64,000 bases of DNA from Tessaracoccus lapidicaptus (GCF_001693815.1 NZ_MBQD01000026.1:108161-172160), one strand, 5' to 3'. Positions 8,453 through 18,994 are shown, counted from the first letter of the stretch. Translations and numbers: made by a program. Notes: generated by a model from the letters alone, not told the origin.

Positions 8453-9321
8453 GCAGCGTGCTGCTGACCCGCGACGACGGCGTCGCGACCCTCACCCTCA
8501 ACCGCCCGGACCGGCTCAACGCCTTCACCCTCGACATGGGGCGCGAATTCGTCGCTGCGCTGCGCGAGGCCGACGCCGACGACGCGGTGCGAGCCATCAT
8601 CGTCACCGGGTCCGGGCGGGCGTTCTGCGCCGGGATGGAACTGTCGGACAGCGACAACGTCTTCGGCTTCGACCCGCGGATGGACCTCACCCCGGCGGAG
8701 CTCCGGGAGCGCTGGGCGGAGCCGGAGGTCACCGAGGGAGCCCGGGAACCGGGCGGCAAGCTCACCCTGGCGATCCTCGAATGCCGCAAACCCGTCATCG
8801 CGGCCATCAACGGCCCCGGTGTCGGCATCGGGTCGACGATGACGCTGCCGATGGACGCCCGGCTGGCCTCCACCGACGCCCGCATGGGGTTCGTGTTCGC
8901 GCGGCTGGGGATCACGCCGGAGGCCTGCTCGACGTGGTTCCTGCCGCGTATCGTCGGTCCCTCGCGGGCCCTGGACCTGCTCTACAGCGGCGACATCATC
9001 CCGGCCGAGCGGGCCCTCGAGATCGGCCTGGTCGACTCGGTCCACTCCCCCGCCGATCTGCTCGCCGCCGCCCGCGCCGTCGCGGACCGGATGACGCTCG
9101 GTCGCTCCGCGCACGCCGTCGCGCTCACGCGGCAGCTCGTCTGGCGGCACCTCGCCAGCGACGACGTGCTCGGGGCGCACCTGGCGGAGTCGCTGGCCCT
9201 GCGCCACGCCGCGCACGGGGACGGCCGCGAGGGCGCGCTCGCGTTCCTGGGCAAGCGCGAGGCGCGGTTCACGCAGCCGGCGCCCGAGTCGTTCGGGCAC
9301 GTGTTCCCGTCGGAGGACTGA
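8449..9321 (+). CDS. Enoyl-CoA hydratase/isomerase-family protein
   Basis: Crotonase-fold enzyme of 290 residues. The oxyanion-hole segments are visible (SGRAFCAGMEL near residue 65 and INGPGVGIGS near 120), followed by FARLGITPEACSTWFLPRIVG, where the family usually carries a catalytic acidic residue. AAGGAG precedes the start. Translationally coupled to the nitronate monooxygenase-type gene. The family covers hydratases, isomerases and hydrolases, so no specific reaction is claimed. Confidence 0.82.
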   Translation: MSSVLLTRDDGVATLTLNRPDRLNAFTLDMGREFVAALREADADDAVRAIIVTGSGRAFCAGMELSDSDNVFGFDPRMDLTPAELRERWAEPEVTEGAREPGGKLTLAILECRKPVIAAINGPGVGIGSTMTLPMDARLASTDARMGFVFARLGITPEACSTWFLPRIVGPSRALDLLYSGDIIPAERALEIGLVDSVHSPADLLAAARAVADRMTLGRSAHAVALTRQLVWRHLASDDVLGAHLAESLALRHAAHGDGREGALAFLGKREARFTQPAPESFGHVFPSED

Positions 9322-9328
9322 GCCGGGG

Positions 9329-10804
9329 TCAGGAGTCGTCGCGCAGGTCGGCCGCGTCGAGCTCCCGCTCCATCCGCAGGATGAGCTCGGGCGTCATGGG
9401 CGGCAGCGGACCGGTGTCCTGCAGCCCCGACAGCGCCACGGGTGAGAGGAGCTCGTCGAGGGCCTCAGCGCTGATCCGGCCGTCCTTGAGCACGAGGTCC
9501 CGGACCGGGCGGCCGGTGCGCAGCGCCTCCTTCGCGATCCGCGTCGCCGTCGCGTAGCCCAGCACCGGCAGCAGCGCGGTGACCACGCCGACGGATTGGT
9601 TCACCTGCGCCCGCGTCCGGTCGACGTTGGCCGTGATCCCGTCGACGCAGTTGATGCGCAGCGTCCGCACGGCCCGTCGCAGCCAGGTCGAGTTCTGCAA
9701 CAGGACGTGCGCCATGACGGGCTCGAAGGCGTTGAGCTGCAGCTGGCCCGCCTCGGACGCCATCGCGACCGTGACGTCGGCCCCGGCGATGACGAAGGCG
9801 ACCTGGTTGACCGCCTCGGGGATGACCGGGTTCACCTTGCCGGGCATGATCGAGCTGCCGGCCTGAACCGGGGGCAGGACGATCTCGGCGAACCCCGCCT
9901 GCGGGCCCGAGCTGAGCAGCCGCAGATCGTTGCAGATCTTCGACAGCTTCATGGCCGCGCGCTTCATCACCGACGACGTCGACATGAACACGCCGGTGTC
10001 GCTGGTGGCCTCGATGAGGTCGCCCGCCTGCATGAGGTCGGGCAGACCCGTGATCTCGCGCAGATGGCGGATCACGGCAGGGCCGTACTCGGGCGACGCG
10101 GTGATGCCGGTGCCGATGGCGGTCGCGCCGAGGTTGAGCTCCATCAACAGGGGGCGCACGTCCTCGAGGCGGTCGATGTCCTCCCCCAGCGTGGTGGAGA
10201 AACCGCGGAACTCCTGGCCGAGCGTCATCGGCACCGCGTCCTGCAGCTGGGTGCGGCCGACCTTCAGCACCTCACGGAACTCGCGGCCCTTGGTCGCGAA
10301 CGAGTGGCGCAGCAGCCGCATCTCGTCGGCCAGCTTCGTGAGGGCGGCGATGAGGCTGAGCTTCACCGCGCTGGGATACGTGTCGTTGGTGGACTGCGAC
10401 CGGTTGACGTGGTCGTTGGGTGAGAGGAACGCGTAGTCGCCGAAGGGGCGGCCGGCGAGCTCGAGCGCGCGGTTCGCGATCACCTCGTTGACGTTCATGT
10501 TGGTCGAGGTGCCGGCGCCGCCCTGGATGACCCCGACGACGAACTGGTCGTGCAGGTGCCCGTCGATGATGTCCTGCGCGGCCCGGTCGATGAGCTCAGC
10601 GCGCTCGCCGTCGAGGGCGCCGATGTCGCGGTTGGCGCGGGCGGCGGCCTGCTTGACCTGCGCGTAGGCGACGATCAGGTCTGGGTAGACGCTGATCTCG
10701 CGGCGACTGATCCGGAAGTTGTTCACGGCGCGGGCCGTGTTGATGCCCCAGTAAGCCTCATCCGGGAGCTCCATCTCTCCCAACGAGTCGCGCTCGATCC
10801 GCAC
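9329..10804 (-). CDS. aspA: Aspartate ammonia-lyase
   Basis: Fumarase/aspartase superfamily enzyme of 491 residues that converts aspartate to fumarate and ammonia. The start RIERDSLGEMELPDEAYWG is typical of aspartases, and the superfamily signature loop GSSIMPGKVNPV holds the catalytic Ser. GTG at 10804 is the start. Length fits aspartase (about 470-490). A fumarase C would be the alternative, but the N-terminal match favours aspartase. Ends 7 bases from the convergent crotonase-type gene. Confidence 0.88.
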   Translation of the reverse strand: MRIERDSLGEMELPDEAYWGINTARAVNNFRISRREISVYPDLIVAYAQVKQAAARANRDIGALDGERAELIDRAAQDIIDGHLHDQFVVGVIQGGAGTSTNMNVNEVIANRALELAGRPFGDYAFLSPNDHVNRSQSTNDTYPSAVKLSLIAALTKLADEMRLLRHSFATKGREFREVLKVGRTQLQDAVPMTLGQEFRGFSTTLGEDIDRLEDVRPLLMELNLGATAIGTGITASPEYGPAVIRHLREITGLPDLMQAGDLIEATSDTGVFMSTSSVMKRAAMKLSKICNDLRLLSSGPQAGFAEIVLPPVQAGSSIMPGKVNPVIPEAVNQVAFVIAGADVTVAMASEAGQLQLNAFEPVMAHVLLQNSTWLRRAVRTLRINCVDGITANVDRTRAQVNQSVGVVTALLPVLGYATATRIAKEALRTGRPVRDLVLKDGRISAEALDELLSPVALSGLQDTGPLPPMTPELILRMERELDAADLRDDS

Positions 10805-10861
10805 TGGCCGTCCCTTCCCGTCGCTTCCTCCGCCACGCTACCGGCGCGGTTAGATGAGGGT

Positions 10862-11296
10862 ATGGAATTCGAGCTGATCGCATGGGTCGCCCTGCGCGAT
10901 CAGGCCGGGCGGGTGCTGTTGGCGCGCCGCGACGGGACGGGGCGGGGCGACGGTCTGTGGAACCTGCCCGGCGGTCACGTCGAGCCGGGCGAGACGATCG
11001 CGGTGGCGGCGGCGCGCGAGGCCTCCGAGGAGGTCGGCGCCCGCCTGGACCCCACGGCGCTGCGGCACGTGGGCGTGCAGCGCTTCGACGTGCCGTACGC
11101 GGACGGGCGGGTGCAAGGGTTCAACTTCTTCTTCGACACCGACGTCTGGCACGGCCGGCTCGCGCCCGGGGAGGCCACGTCGGAGCTCGGCTGGTTCGAG
11201 CCGCGCGACCTGCCGGCCGACGTCCTGCCCTGGCTGCCCGCGGCTATCGCCGCCCACTGGCTCGAGGGCCGGTTCTGGGTGGAGACCGTCGGCTAG
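10862..11296 (+). CDS. NUDIX hydrolase
   Basis: Protein of 144 residues with a complete Nudix box (GHVEPGETIAVAAAREASEEVG, G-x5-E-x7-REUxEExG), so a metal-dependent nucleoside-diphosphate-X pyrophosphatase. The substrate is unknown. The start ATG at 10862 is preceded at 6 bases by TTAGAT (10850-10855), fitting a leaderless message. Its stop overlaps the stop of the convergent GH76 gene by 4 bases. Confidence 0.88.
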   Translation: MEFELIAWVALRDQAGRVLLARRDGTGRGDGLWNLPGGHVEPGETIAVAAAREASEEVGARLDPTALRHVGVQRFDVPYADGRVQGFNFFFDTDVWHGRLAPGEATSELGWFEPRDLPADVLPWLPAAIAAHWLEGRFWVETVG

Positions 11297-12297
11297 GCGG
11301 ACCGGCGGAGCACCGCCGCGGCTTCCAGCGCCAGCCATGCCTGCAGCTGTGCGGCGAGTTCGACGGTGTCCGCGACGGGTCCTGCCCCGGCGGGCGTGGT
11401 GTCCTGCGGGAAGACGGTGACCGGCCGGTGCCGCCAGCCGCGGACCTCGCGGCCCGACCACAGGGCCTCGGCGGTGGCGCCGACGAGGTCGGCGGCCGCG
11501 GCGCGGGCGTCGGCGGGGATTCGCGGATCGCGGGCCGCGAGCGCCAGGTAGCGGACGAGGATGCCGGTGAACAGTCCCCCGTCGCCGCCGCCGTGGGTGC
11601 GCAGGACCGCGGTGCCCGGGTGTGTGAGGCGGGTGCCGACGGCGCCCAGCAGGCGGGTTGCGTCGTCGACCCGGCCGAGTTCCAGCATCACCGCCAGCAC
11701 AGGGCCCTGGTTGTAGGTGAACACGTGCGGCACGAGGGTGGGGCGGCCGTCGACGCGGCGGAGCCCGTCGCGCAGCAGCCCGGTGTCGGGGTCCGCGAGG
11801 TGGGCCAGCAGCCAGTCGAGGAGCCGGCCCGCCGCGACCCGGTCCCCCGTCCGGGCGAGGTAGAGGGCGATCGGCGCGGTGGCGGCGGTGTTCTTGAAGT
11901 CCCGGTCGGTGCTCCAGAAGGCCCCACCGCCCCAGTCGTCGGTGATGGCGCCGCGTAGCGCCCGTTCGAGCCCGCGAGCAGGGCGGCCGGCGCGGTGCGC
12001 CGCCAGCGCCAACCAGGCCATGTCGTCGTAGAACCCGTTGCGGAGGCGGCCCCAGTTCCGCAACCGGATGCCGCGCAGGTGCCGCCGGATGAGGCGCTCG
12101 CTGACGACGGGAGACCCACGGCCGTGGGCGTCGACCATGCAGTCGAGCAGGTGCGCCTGCCACCAGTAATGCCAGTCGCGGTGCACCCGGCCCGGACGGG
12201 AGGTGCGGGCCAGGTGCGTGCCGGGCAGGCCGAGCGCGCGGGCGCCGAACAGGGTCAACACCGAGCGGGCGGCCTCATCGGCACGCGGCGCGGTCAC
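11293..12297 (-). CDS. GH76-family (alpha-1,6-mannanase-like) protein
   Basis: Protein of 334 residues with an alpha/alpha-toroid layout and the family Asp-Asp pair in NGFYDDMAWLALA, plus HVFTYNQGPVL. GH76 enzymes cut alpha-1,6-mannan. No signal peptide is seen, so it would act in the cytoplasm or is mis-started; actinobacterial homologues of this size without a signal are usual. GTG at 12297 overlaps the M20 peptidase stop (GTGA). The link with a dipeptidase is not obvious. Activity inferred from the family only. Confidence 0.75.
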   Translation of the reverse strand: MTAPRADEAARSVLTLFGARALGLPGTHLARTSRPGRVHRDWHYWWQAHLLDCMVDAHGRGSPVVSERLIRRHLRGIRLRNWGRLRNGFYDDMAWLALAAHRAGRPARGLERALRGAITDDWGGGAFWSTDRDFKNTAATAPIALYLARTGDRVAAGRLLDWLLAHLADPDTGLLRDGLRRVDGRPTLVPHVFTYNQGPVLAVMLELGRVDDATRLLGAVGTRLTHPGTAVLRTHGGGDGGLFTGILVRYLALAARDPRIPADARAAAADLVGATAEALWSGREVRGWRHRPVTVFPQDTTPAGAGPVADTVELAAQLQAWLALEAAAVLRRSA

Positions 12298-13616
12298 GCC
12301 AGGCGCTGGAGGAACAGGGCCTCGGCGAGCGCCGCCTTGGCGAAGTCGCCGAGGTCCAGCGACTCATCGACCCCGTGCATGTGCGACGTCGGGTCCGTCA
12401 CGGCCGTGACGAGCACCAGGGCGCCGGGGTTGCGGTCGGCGAACTCGGCGACGATGGGGATGGAGCCGCCGACGCCGATCTCCACAGGCGCGACGCCGAA
12501 CGCCTCGGCGAACGCGTCGAGGGCGGCGCGGGCACGGTCGTCGTCGAGGGAGATGACGCTGCCCGCGCCGTTCTGGCCGGCCTCGACCTCCACCCGCGCG
12601 CCCCACGGGGCGTTGGCCAGCAGGTGGTCGCGGAGGGCGGCTTCGGCGGCGTCGGCGTCCTGGCCGGGCGCGAGCCGGAGGCTCACCTTCGCCCGCGCCG
12701 TGGGGATGAGCGTGTTGGACGCGTCCTGAACGGGGGTGGCGTCGATGGCCAGCACCGAGGCGGCGGGCCGGGTCCACATGCGGGCGGTGGCCGGTCCGTC
12801 GCCGATCCACTGCACGCCGTCGAGGAGGCCGGTCTCGTCGCGCAGGCGGTCCTCGTCGTAGTCGACGACGGGGTCCGGGTCGCTGGTGAGACCGGCGACG
12901 GCGACGTTGCCGCGCTCGTCGTGGAGCGTGGCCAGCAGCCGGCACAGCGCGGTCAGCGCGTCCGGCACCACGCCGCCGAACTGGCCGGAGTGCAGCCCCG
13001 TCCGCAGCGTGGAGACGGTGACGGTCGCGTCGACCATGCCGCGCAGGGTCGTGGTGAAGGAGGGCTCGCCGACGTTCCAGTTCACGGCGTCGGCGATGAC
13101 GAACACGTCGGCGGCGAGGTCGGCGGCGTGCTGATCCAGCAGCCCGGACATGCTGGGCGAGCCGATCTCCTCCTCGCCCTCGATGAAGACCTTGACTCCG
13201 ACGGGCGGCCGGCCGTCGAAGGCCCGCAGCGCGGCGAGGTGGACCCCGATACCGCCCTTGTCGTCGGCCGAGCCGCGGGCGTACAGGCGCCCGTCGCGCT
13301 CCATCGCGGAGAACGGCGCCGAGGTCCAGGCAGCGTCGTCGCCCGTCGGCTGGACGTCGTAGTGCGCGTAGAGCAGGACCGTCGGGGCGCCGTAGGGGGC
13401 CGGGAAGTGTCCGTAGACGGCCGGCTTGCCGCCGGCGTCGAGGAGCCGCACGTCCGGGCAGCCGAGGTCGCGCAGCAGGTCCGCGACGCCGTCGGCGGCG
13501 GCCAGGACGTGATCGTGGTGGTCCGGGAGGGACGACACCGAGGGGATCGCGATGAGTCGCTTGAGGTCGGTGAGGACTGAGGGCAGGACATCGGTGACGC
13601 GGTCGGTGAGGCTCAT
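12294..13616 (-). CDS. M20-family dipeptidase
   Basis: Zinc-dependent cytoplasmic dipeptidase of 440 residues. Metal ligands and catalytic residues are in YAHYDVQP (His-Asp), GSADDKGG (bridging Asp), and EGEEEIGSP (general base Glu and ligand Glu). ATG at 13616 is preferred; TAGGGT (13629-13624) lies 7 bases upstream, suggesting a leaderless start, with GTG at 13625 as alternative. Length fits carnosinase-like/CNDP dipeptidases rather than ArgE or DapE. First gene of a two-gene unit with the GH76 gene. Confidence 0.85.
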   Translation of the reverse strand: MSLTDRVTDVLPSVLTDLKRLIAIPSVSSLPDHHDHVLAAADGVADLLRDLGCPDVRLLDAGGKPAVYGHFPAPYGAPTVLLYAHYDVQPTGDDAAWTSAPFSAMERDGRLYARGSADDKGGIGVHLAALRAFDGRPPVGVKVFIEGEEEIGSPSMSGLLDQHAADLAADVFVIADAVNWNVGEPSFTTTLRGMVDATVTVSTLRTGLHSGQFGGVVPDALTALCRLLATLHDERGNVAVAGLTSDPDPVVDYDEDRLRDETGLLDGVQWIGDGPATARMWTRPAASVLAIDATPVQDASNTLIPTARAKVSLRLAPGQDADAAEAALRDHLLANAPWGARVEVEAGQNGAGSVISLDDDRARAALDAFAEAFGVAPVEIGVGGSIPIVAEFADRNPGALVLVTAVTDPTSHMHGVDESLDLGDFAKAALAEALFLQRLA

Positions 13617-13667
13617 GTTCCCCACCCTACCGAGACTCCCCGATGCCCCGGCGCGGGGCCCGAGCCG

Positions 13668-15920
13668 TCAGGCCATCGCGGCCGGGATCGGCGCCTTCCA
13701 GGCCGACAGCGCCTCCTCCAGGCCGAGGGTCAGCAGCCCCACGAACTCGAGCTCCGGCTCGCCGGTCACCTCGCCCAGCCGTGTCACGGGGACGCCCTTC
13801 TCGGCGCACAGCGCCTCGAACGCCTCGACGTCGGCACCCGACAGCGACACCACGGCGCGGGCCGCCGACTCGGAGAACAGGGCGACGGTGGGGTCGCCCT
13901 CCGGGACAGTGACGGCGAAGCCCAGGCCGGCGCGGAACGCCGACTCCGCCAGCGCGACGGCCAGGCCGCCTTCGCTGACGTCGTGTGCCGACGACAGCAG
14001 GCCGCGGCGCGACGCCTCCCCCATGACCGCGGCCAGCGCCTTCTCGGCCTCCAGCGACACGGCCGGGGGCATGCCGCCCAGGTGGTCGTGCAGCGCCGAC
14101 GCCCAGATGGAGCCGGACAGCTCCTCGCGGGTCTCGCCCAGCAGGAGGATCGCGTCGCCGGGGTGCGCGAAGCCGGACCGCAGCCGCGTGGCCACGTTGT
14201 CGATCACGCCCAGCACGCCGACGGTGGGGGTCGGCAGGATCGGGGCGGTCGCCGTCTGGTTGTACAGCGACACGTTGCCGCCGGTCACGGGGACACCCAG
14301 CTCACGACAGCCGTCGACGAGCCCGAGCACGGCCTCGGCGAACTGCCACATCACCTCGGGGTCCTCCGGGGAGCCGAAGTTCAGGCAGTCCGTGATCGCC
14401 ACGGGCTCGGCGCCCGTGACGGCGACGTTGCGGTAGGACTCGGCCAGGGACAGCTGGGCGCCGAGGTACGGGTTGAGGTAGGAAAACCGCGAGTTGGCGT
14501 CGAGAGCCAGCGCGATGCCGAGGCCGGTCTCCTCGTCGATGCGCAGCATTCCCGAGTCCTCGGGCTGCGCGAGGACGGAGTTGCCGCGCACGTAGCGGTC
14601 GTACTGCTCCGTCACCCACGTCTTGTCGGCGATGTTGCCGTGGCCCAGGATCGTGAGGATCGCGGACGTGAGCGCCTCGGGCGAGTTGTCGTGCGGCAGG
14701 TCCTCGGCGCGGTCGGCGTTGACGGCGTCGAGCCACGCCGGCCGGTGGTACGGGCGCTCGTAGACGGGGCCCTCGTGGGCGACCGTCTTGGGGTCGACGT
14801 CGACGATGGTCTCGCCGTGCCACTGGATGATGAGCCGGTCGCCCTCGATGACCTCACCGACGACCGTGGCCTGGACGTCCCACTTGGCGCAGATCTCCAT
14901 GAAGCGGTCGACGTTGGCGGGTTCGACCACCGCCATCATCCGCTCCTGCGACTCGCTCATGAGGATCTCCTCAGGGGCGAGGTTGGGGTCGCGGAGCGGC
15001 ACGAGGTCCAGGTTGACGAACATGCCGCCGTCGCCCGCCGAGGCCAGCTCGGAGGTCGCGCAGGAGATGCCGGCGGCGCCGAAGTCCTGGATGCCGTTGA
15101 TGATGCCCGCCTGGAACAGCTCCAGGGTGCACTCGATGAGGAGCTTCTCCATGAACGGGTCGCCGACCTGCACGCTCGGGCGCTTGGCCGGGCCGTCCTC
15201 GTCGAACGTCTCGGAGGCGAGGATCGAGGCGCCGCCGATGCCGTCGCCGCCCGTGGCCGCGCCGAACATGATGACCTGGTTGCCGACGCCGGTCGCCTTG
15301 GCGAAGTGCAGGTCCTCGTGGCGCAGCACGCCGACGCACAGGGCGTTGACCAGGGGGTTGCCGAGGTAGCTCTCGTGGAACTGGACCTCGCCTCCGATGT
15401 TGGGCAGGCCGAGGCAGTTGCCATAGCCCCCGACGCCGGCGACGACGCCGGGCAGGACGCGGCGGGTGTCGGACTCGTCGAGGGGCCCGAAGCGCAGTGA
15501 GTCCATCACGCCGATCGGGCGGGCGCCCATGGCGAGGATGTCGCGGACGATGCCGCCGACGCCGGTCGCGGCGCCCTGGTACGGCTCGACGAACGACGGA
15601 TGGTTGTGCGACTCCGCCTTGAAGGTCACGGCATAGCCCTGCCCGATGTCGACGACGCCGGCGTTGTCGCCGATGCCGGCCAGCAGCGGGCCGCGCGGGG
15701 TGTCCTGGCTCAGTTCGCCGAACTTGCGCAGGTGCACCTTCGACGACTTGTACGAGCAGTGCTCGGACCACATGACCGAGTACATCGCGAGTTCGGCGCT
15801 GGTGGGCCGGCGGCCCAGGATCTCGCGGATCCGCGCGTACTCGTCGTCCTTCACGCCCAGCGCCGCGTACGGCTGCTCGACATCCGGCGTCTGGGCTGCG
15901 TGCTCAACGGTGTCTGCCAC
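13668..15920 (-). CDS. purL: Phosphoribosylformylglycinamidine synthase subunit PurL
   Basis: Large catalytic subunit of FGAM synthase, 750 residues, the small PurL form that needs PurQ and PurS (both encoded at 19.7-20.6 kb). Typical segments: [20 protein letters not shown] at the N-terminus, [11 protein letters not shown], and the repeated AIR-synthase-like folds. GTG at 15920 is the start, with TAGATT (15932-15927) 6 bases before it, a leaderless pattern. In many actinobacteria purS-purQ-purL adjoin; here pepN and a repeat island separate them. Confidence 0.95.
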   Translation of the reverse strand: MADTVEHAAQTPDVEQPYAALGVKDDEYARIREILGRRPTSAELAMYSVMWSEHCSYKSSKVHLRKFGELSQDTPRGPLLAGIGDNAGVVDIGQGYAVTFKAESHNHPSFVEPYQGAATGVGGIVRDILAMGARPIGVMDSLRFGPLDESDTRRVLPGVVAGVGGYGNCLGLPNIGGEVQFHESYLGNPLVNALCVGVLRHEDLHFAKATGVGNQVIMFGAATGGDGIGGASILASETFDEDGPAKRPSVQVGDPFMEKLLIECTLELFQAGIINGIQDFGAAGISCATSELASAGDGGMFVNLDLVPLRDPNLAPEEILMSESQERMMAVVEPANVDRFMEICAKWDVQATVVGEVIEGDRLIIQWHGETIVDVDPKTVAHEGPVYERPYHRPAWLDAVNADRAEDLPHDNSPEALTSAILTILGHGNIADKTWVTEQYDRYVRGNSVLAQPEDSGMLRIDEETGLGIALALDANSRFSYLNPYLGAQLSLAESYRNVAVTGAEPVAITDCLNFGSPEDPEVMWQFAEAVLGLVDGCRELGVPVTGGNVSLYNQTATAPILPTPTVGVLGVIDNVATRLRSGFAHPGDAILLLGETREELSGSIWASALHDHLGGMPPAVSLEAEKALAAVMGEASRRGLLSSAHDVSEGGLAVALAESAFRAGLGFAVTVPEGDPTVALFSESAARAVVSLSGADVEAFEALCAEKGVPVTRLGEVTGEPELEFVGLLTLGLEEALSAWKAPIPAAMA

Positions 15921-15924
15921 GGGG

Positions 15925-18447
15925 TCAATCTACCGTCGCGCGCTCCGCTGCGGGTAACTCGACGGCGTTCGCGGACCGCACCCGCGCCGCGACGTCTGCC
16001 TCGAAGATCTCCTCGCGGACCAGGCGGCGCAGCGTGGCCGGCGCGTCCGGGTGCTCGCTCAGCCACCGCCGTCCCGCCTCCGCGCCGTCGGCGGGGAACC
16101 CGCCGCGCACCAGCCGCATGGCGATCTCGATGGGGTGCTCCCGCCACACCGCCAGCAGCCCGGCGAGGTAGCGGTCCGTGAACGGGGCGCGCAGTGCGTC
16201 CTGACCTGGGGCGCGGAAGCCGGCGAGGAGGGCGTCGACCGCCTCGTTCGTCTCGCCGCCGACAGTGTGTGCGCGCCGCCAGGCGTCCTCCTTGAGCGTC
16301 GGGTCTGGGCGGGACATCACCGCGCGCAGGTGCGCCATACGACCCGTCGCGGTGTCGTCGGCGGCCAGAGCCGCGGCCAGTTCGGCGTCGCTCGCCGCGC
16401 CCTGCGTCGCCAGCGACTGCCAGGCCAACCAGGTGAGGTCGACCGACACCTCCAGCCCCGGGATCCCGCCGTCCAGCACCCAGCGCACGTCCTCGGGGGC
16501 CAGGGCCGCGGCGCGCAGGTACGCCTTGGCCCACAGCTGCTGCTCGGCCGAACCCGGTTCGGCGTCGAGGGCGGCCCCGCGGCCCCCCTCCCGCCAGAGC
16601 GCCGCGACGGGCGGGTCGTCGCTGTACCGGTCCAGGGCGGTGAAGGCGCGGTCCAGCAGCGTCGCCAGTACGCCGGACTGCGTCTCGCCGGCGCGGAGGA
16701 CCGCCGCTACGAACGCGGCCGGGGCAATCAGCCCGGCGCGGACATCCGACCAGAGCGCGGTCCAGGCGACGGCCCTGGCCAGCGGCTCCAGGTCGGCGAC
16801 GTGGTAGAGCAGGACCTCGCGGCTGCGGGCGTCCAGCTCGACGCGCGCGAAGGTCTGATCCTGGTCGTTGACGAGCACGACGTCCGGTGCGGGGAGCCCG
16901 GACGGCACCTCCACCGCGGTCTCCTGGCCCGCGATGACGACGTCGAGCCGCCGTAGCAGGGTCAGGCTGCCGTCCGTCAGGGCATAGAGGCCGACGGTGG
17001 TGGCGTGCGGGCGGTCGGCCGAGTCACCCGCCGGGGTGTCGCGGCGCACCCGCAGCCCGGCGAGGCGGCCGGCGTGCGCGTCGACGTGGGCGCTCAGCCG
17101 GTCGTGGCCCGACGTCTCCAGCCACGCCGCGATCCAGCCGCTGAGGTCCCGGTCGGTCTCGTGGTCGAGCGCGGCGATGAAGTCGGCGAGGCTGGCCGCG
17201 CCGAAGGCGTGCGTGCGGAAGTAGCGGCGGCACCCGGCGAGGAATGCGTCCAGGCCCACGTAGTGCACGAGCTGCGTGAGCGCCGCGGACCCCTTGGAGT
17301 AGGTGATCCGGTCGAAGTTGGTCTTCGCGGCCTCGAGGTCCGGGATGTCGGCGACGATCGGGTGCGTCGTCGGCATGGCGTCCGCGAGGTAGGCCCCCAC
17401 TTTGCGCGACGTGGCGAAGTTGACCCAGCCGTCGGCGAACCCGCACGCCTCGACGGAGACGTGGCTGCCCATGAACTCCGCGAAGCTCTCCTTGAGCCAC
17501 AGATCGCCCCACCAGCGGCAGGTCACCAGATCGCCGAACCACATGTGGCTCATCTCGTGCACCAGCGTGTTGGCGCGGCCCTGCAGCTGCGCGGGTGTCG
17601 CGGGCGAGCGGAACAGGTAGTGCTCGGTGAACGTGACCAGCCCGGGGTTCTCCATGGCGCCCAGGTTGTACTCGGGCACGAAGATCTGGTCGTACTTCGC
17701 TCCCCACGGGTACTCGCCGAAGTTGGCGGTCAGCCAGTCCAGGCCCGCCTTGGTGAGCCGGAAGAGTTCATCGGCGTCGAGGTAGCGGGCCAGGCTTTGG
17801 CGGCACATCAGGCCGAGTTCCATGTCGCCCCAGGTGTCGGTCACCCGGTGGTACGGCCCTGCCACCAGGCAGGTGATGTAGGTCGACAGCGTCCGGGTGG
17901 GCTCGAAGCCGACGCGCACGACGCCGTCGGCCACCTCCTCCCGCGACGCCGCGGGCTGGTTGGACCCGAGCCACCAGCCGGCCGGCCCCGTGAGCGAGAA
18001 CGTGAACGGCGCCCGGATGTCCGGCTGCTCCAGGTTCGGAAACACGCGGCGGGCGTCGGCGGGTTCGTACTGCGTGTAGAGGTAGGTCTCGCCGTCGGCC
18101 GGGTCGACGAAGCGGTGGAGGCCCTCGCCGGTGCGCGAGTACCGGCCGCGGGCGCGGACCGTGACGGTGCAGGGCCGGCCGGTGGGGAGGCTGCTCAGCG
18201 CGATCCGGGCGCCGTCGTGCTCCACGGGCTGCGCCGTGCCGTCGACCTCGACCGCGTCGACCTCGCCGAGGAAGTCGAGCCAGGTCTCCGTCGCGAGCGA
18301 GGTGAGGTCGATCGACGACGTGACCGGGAAGGTGTCGACGTCGGGGTTCGCCGCGTCACGGATGTCGACGTCGACGCGGTACGCGTGGACGGTGACGAGG
18401 CGGGCACGCTCGGAAGTTTCGGCGTGACTGAGGTTGGCAGACGACAT
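15925..18447 (-). CDS. pepN: Aminopeptidase N (M1 family)
   Basis: Zinc aminopeptidase of 840 residues. Exopeptidase motif GAMEN near residue 260, zinc site HEMSH (297-301) with the third ligand Glu320 in WLKESFAEF, and a long C-terminal ERAP1-like helical domain. ATG at 18447 is chosen (GAGG 9 bases upstream; ATG at 18456 is equally possible). The frame stays open to 19152, but that part translates the repeat island and is not protein. Cytoplasmic; general peptide turnover. Five bases separate its stop from the purL start on the same strand. Confidence 0.93.
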   Translation of the reverse strand: MSSANLSHAETSERARLVTVHAYRVDVDIRDAANPDVDTFPVTSSIDLTSLATETWLDFLGEVDAVEVDGTAQPVEHDGARIALSSLPTGRPCTVTVRARGRYSRTGEGLHRFVDPADGETYLYTQYEPADARRVFPNLEQPDIRAPFTFSLTGPAGWWLGSNQPAASREEVADGVVRVGFEPTRTLSTYITCLVAGPYHRVTDTWGDMELGLMCRQSLARYLDADELFRLTKAGLDWLTANFGEYPWGAKYDQIFVPEYNLGAMENPGLVTFTEHYLFRSPATPAQLQGRANTLVHEMSHMWFGDLVTCRWWGDLWLKESFAEFMGSHVSVEACGFADGWVNFATSRKVGAYLADAMPTTHPIVADIPDLEAAKTNFDRITYSKGSAALTQLVHYVGLDAFLAGCRRYFRTHAFGAASLADFIAALDHETDRDLSGWIAAWLETSGHDRLSAHVDAHAGRLAGLRVRRDTPAGDSADRPHATTVGLYALTDGSLTLLRRLDVVIAGQETAVEVPSGLPAPDVVLVNDQDQTFARVELDARSREVLLYHVADLEPLARAVAWTALWSDVRAGLIAPAAFVAAVLRAGETQSGVLATLLDRAFTALDRYSDDPPVAALWREGGRGAALDAEPGSAEQQLWAKAYLRAAALAPEDVRWVLDGGIPGLEVSVDLTWLAWQSLATQGAASDAELAAALAADDTATGRMAHLRAVMSRPDPTLKEDAWRRAHTVGGETNEAVDALLAGFRAPGQDALRAPFTDRYLAGLLAVWREHPIEIAMRLVRGGFPADGAEAGRRWLSEHPDAPATLRRLVREEIFEADVAARVRSANAVELPAAERATVD

Positions 18448-18482
18448 GGGCCCCATCCTCGCACCTGTGCCAAGCGTTCCCC

Positions 18483-18500
18483 GTTCGCTGAGGTCGCGCC
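18483..18500 (+). repeat. Repeat core F1 (short copy)
   Basis: 18-bp core GTTCGCTGAGGTCGCGCC, without the hairpin part. It starts 24 bases before the core of the full element F2. Confidence 0.85.
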
Positions 18501-18506
18501 TGCACC

Positions 18507-18577
18507 GTTCGCTGAGGTCGCGCCCGGTGCGCAGCACCCGGGCGAGTCTCGAAGCCGACGCCGTAGGCGTCGATCCC
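18507..18577 (+). repeat. Full repeat element F2
   Basis: A 71-bp element in this order: the 18-bp core; hairpin 1 (GCCCGGTGC, loop GCA, GCACCCGGGC); GAGTCTCGAAGC linker; hairpin 2 (CGACGCC, loop GTA, GGCGTCG); and GATCCC. Near-identical copies stand at 18633, 18995 and, inverted, at 19441 and 19582. Confidence 0.9.
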
Positions 18578-18585
18578 TTGACCCC

Positions 18586-18603
18586 GTTCGCTGAGGTCGC
18601 GCC
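18586..18603 (+). repeat. Repeat core F3 (short copy)
   Basis: Exact 18-bp core without hairpins; 24 bases before F4. Confidence 0.85.
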
Positions 18604-18609
18604 CGCCTC

Positions 18610-18627
18610 GTTCGCTGAGGTCGCGCC
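18610..18627 (+). repeat. Repeat core F4 (short copy)
   Basis: Exact 18-bp core without hairpins; 23 bases before the core of F5. F3, F4 and F5 form a tandem of three cores. Confidence 0.85.
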
Positions 18628-18632
18628 CTCTC

Positions 18633-18703
18633 GTTCGCTGAGGTCGCGCCCGGTGCGGAGCACCCGGGCGAGTCTCGAAGCCGACGCCGCAGGCGTCGAT
18701 CCC
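18633..18703 (+). repeat. Full repeat element F5
   Basis: 71-bp element with the same order as F2; hairpin 1 loop is GGA and hairpin 2 loop is GCA. Followed, like F2, by TTGACCCC. Confidence 0.9.
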
Positions 18704-18994
18704 TTGACCCCATCCCCTGATGGTGTGGGAAGCCGTGACCCGACGCTCGGGCGGCCCTTGTGGCCGGGTGCCCCGTTCAGCTGACCGAGGAGTTGGGGCC
18801 GGGTAGATCGAGGCCGCCCGACCCTCGGCTCCCGTCTCCCCACACTCGTTCCGGCGGTGGCGTGAGCAGGTCCGGGTGCGTGCCGGTGGGGCGGCCCTGG
18901 GTCGGGTAGGTCCAGGCGGGACGCCAGTTTGGTGACCCTCGAGTTGGGCATCACTGCGCATTGCCGCCCCACCGTCCCGCCCCCTCGCGGACCC
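18704..18994. other. Unassigned 291-bp spacer inside the repeat island
   Basis: GC-rich stretch between F5 and F6 with no convincing gene, RNA or repeat. The minus strand is free of stops in the pepN frame throughout, but the translation shows no recognisable domain, so it may be plain spacer or a decayed gene. Confidence 0.5.

Noticed and set aside
9596..10423. Plus-strand frame opposite aspA
   Set aside because: Composition is that of an antisense shadow in high-GC DNA; aspA is strongly supported on the other strand.
13983..15500. 505-residue plus-strand frame opposite purL
   Set aside because: Antisense shadow with no domain; purL is complete on the minus strand.
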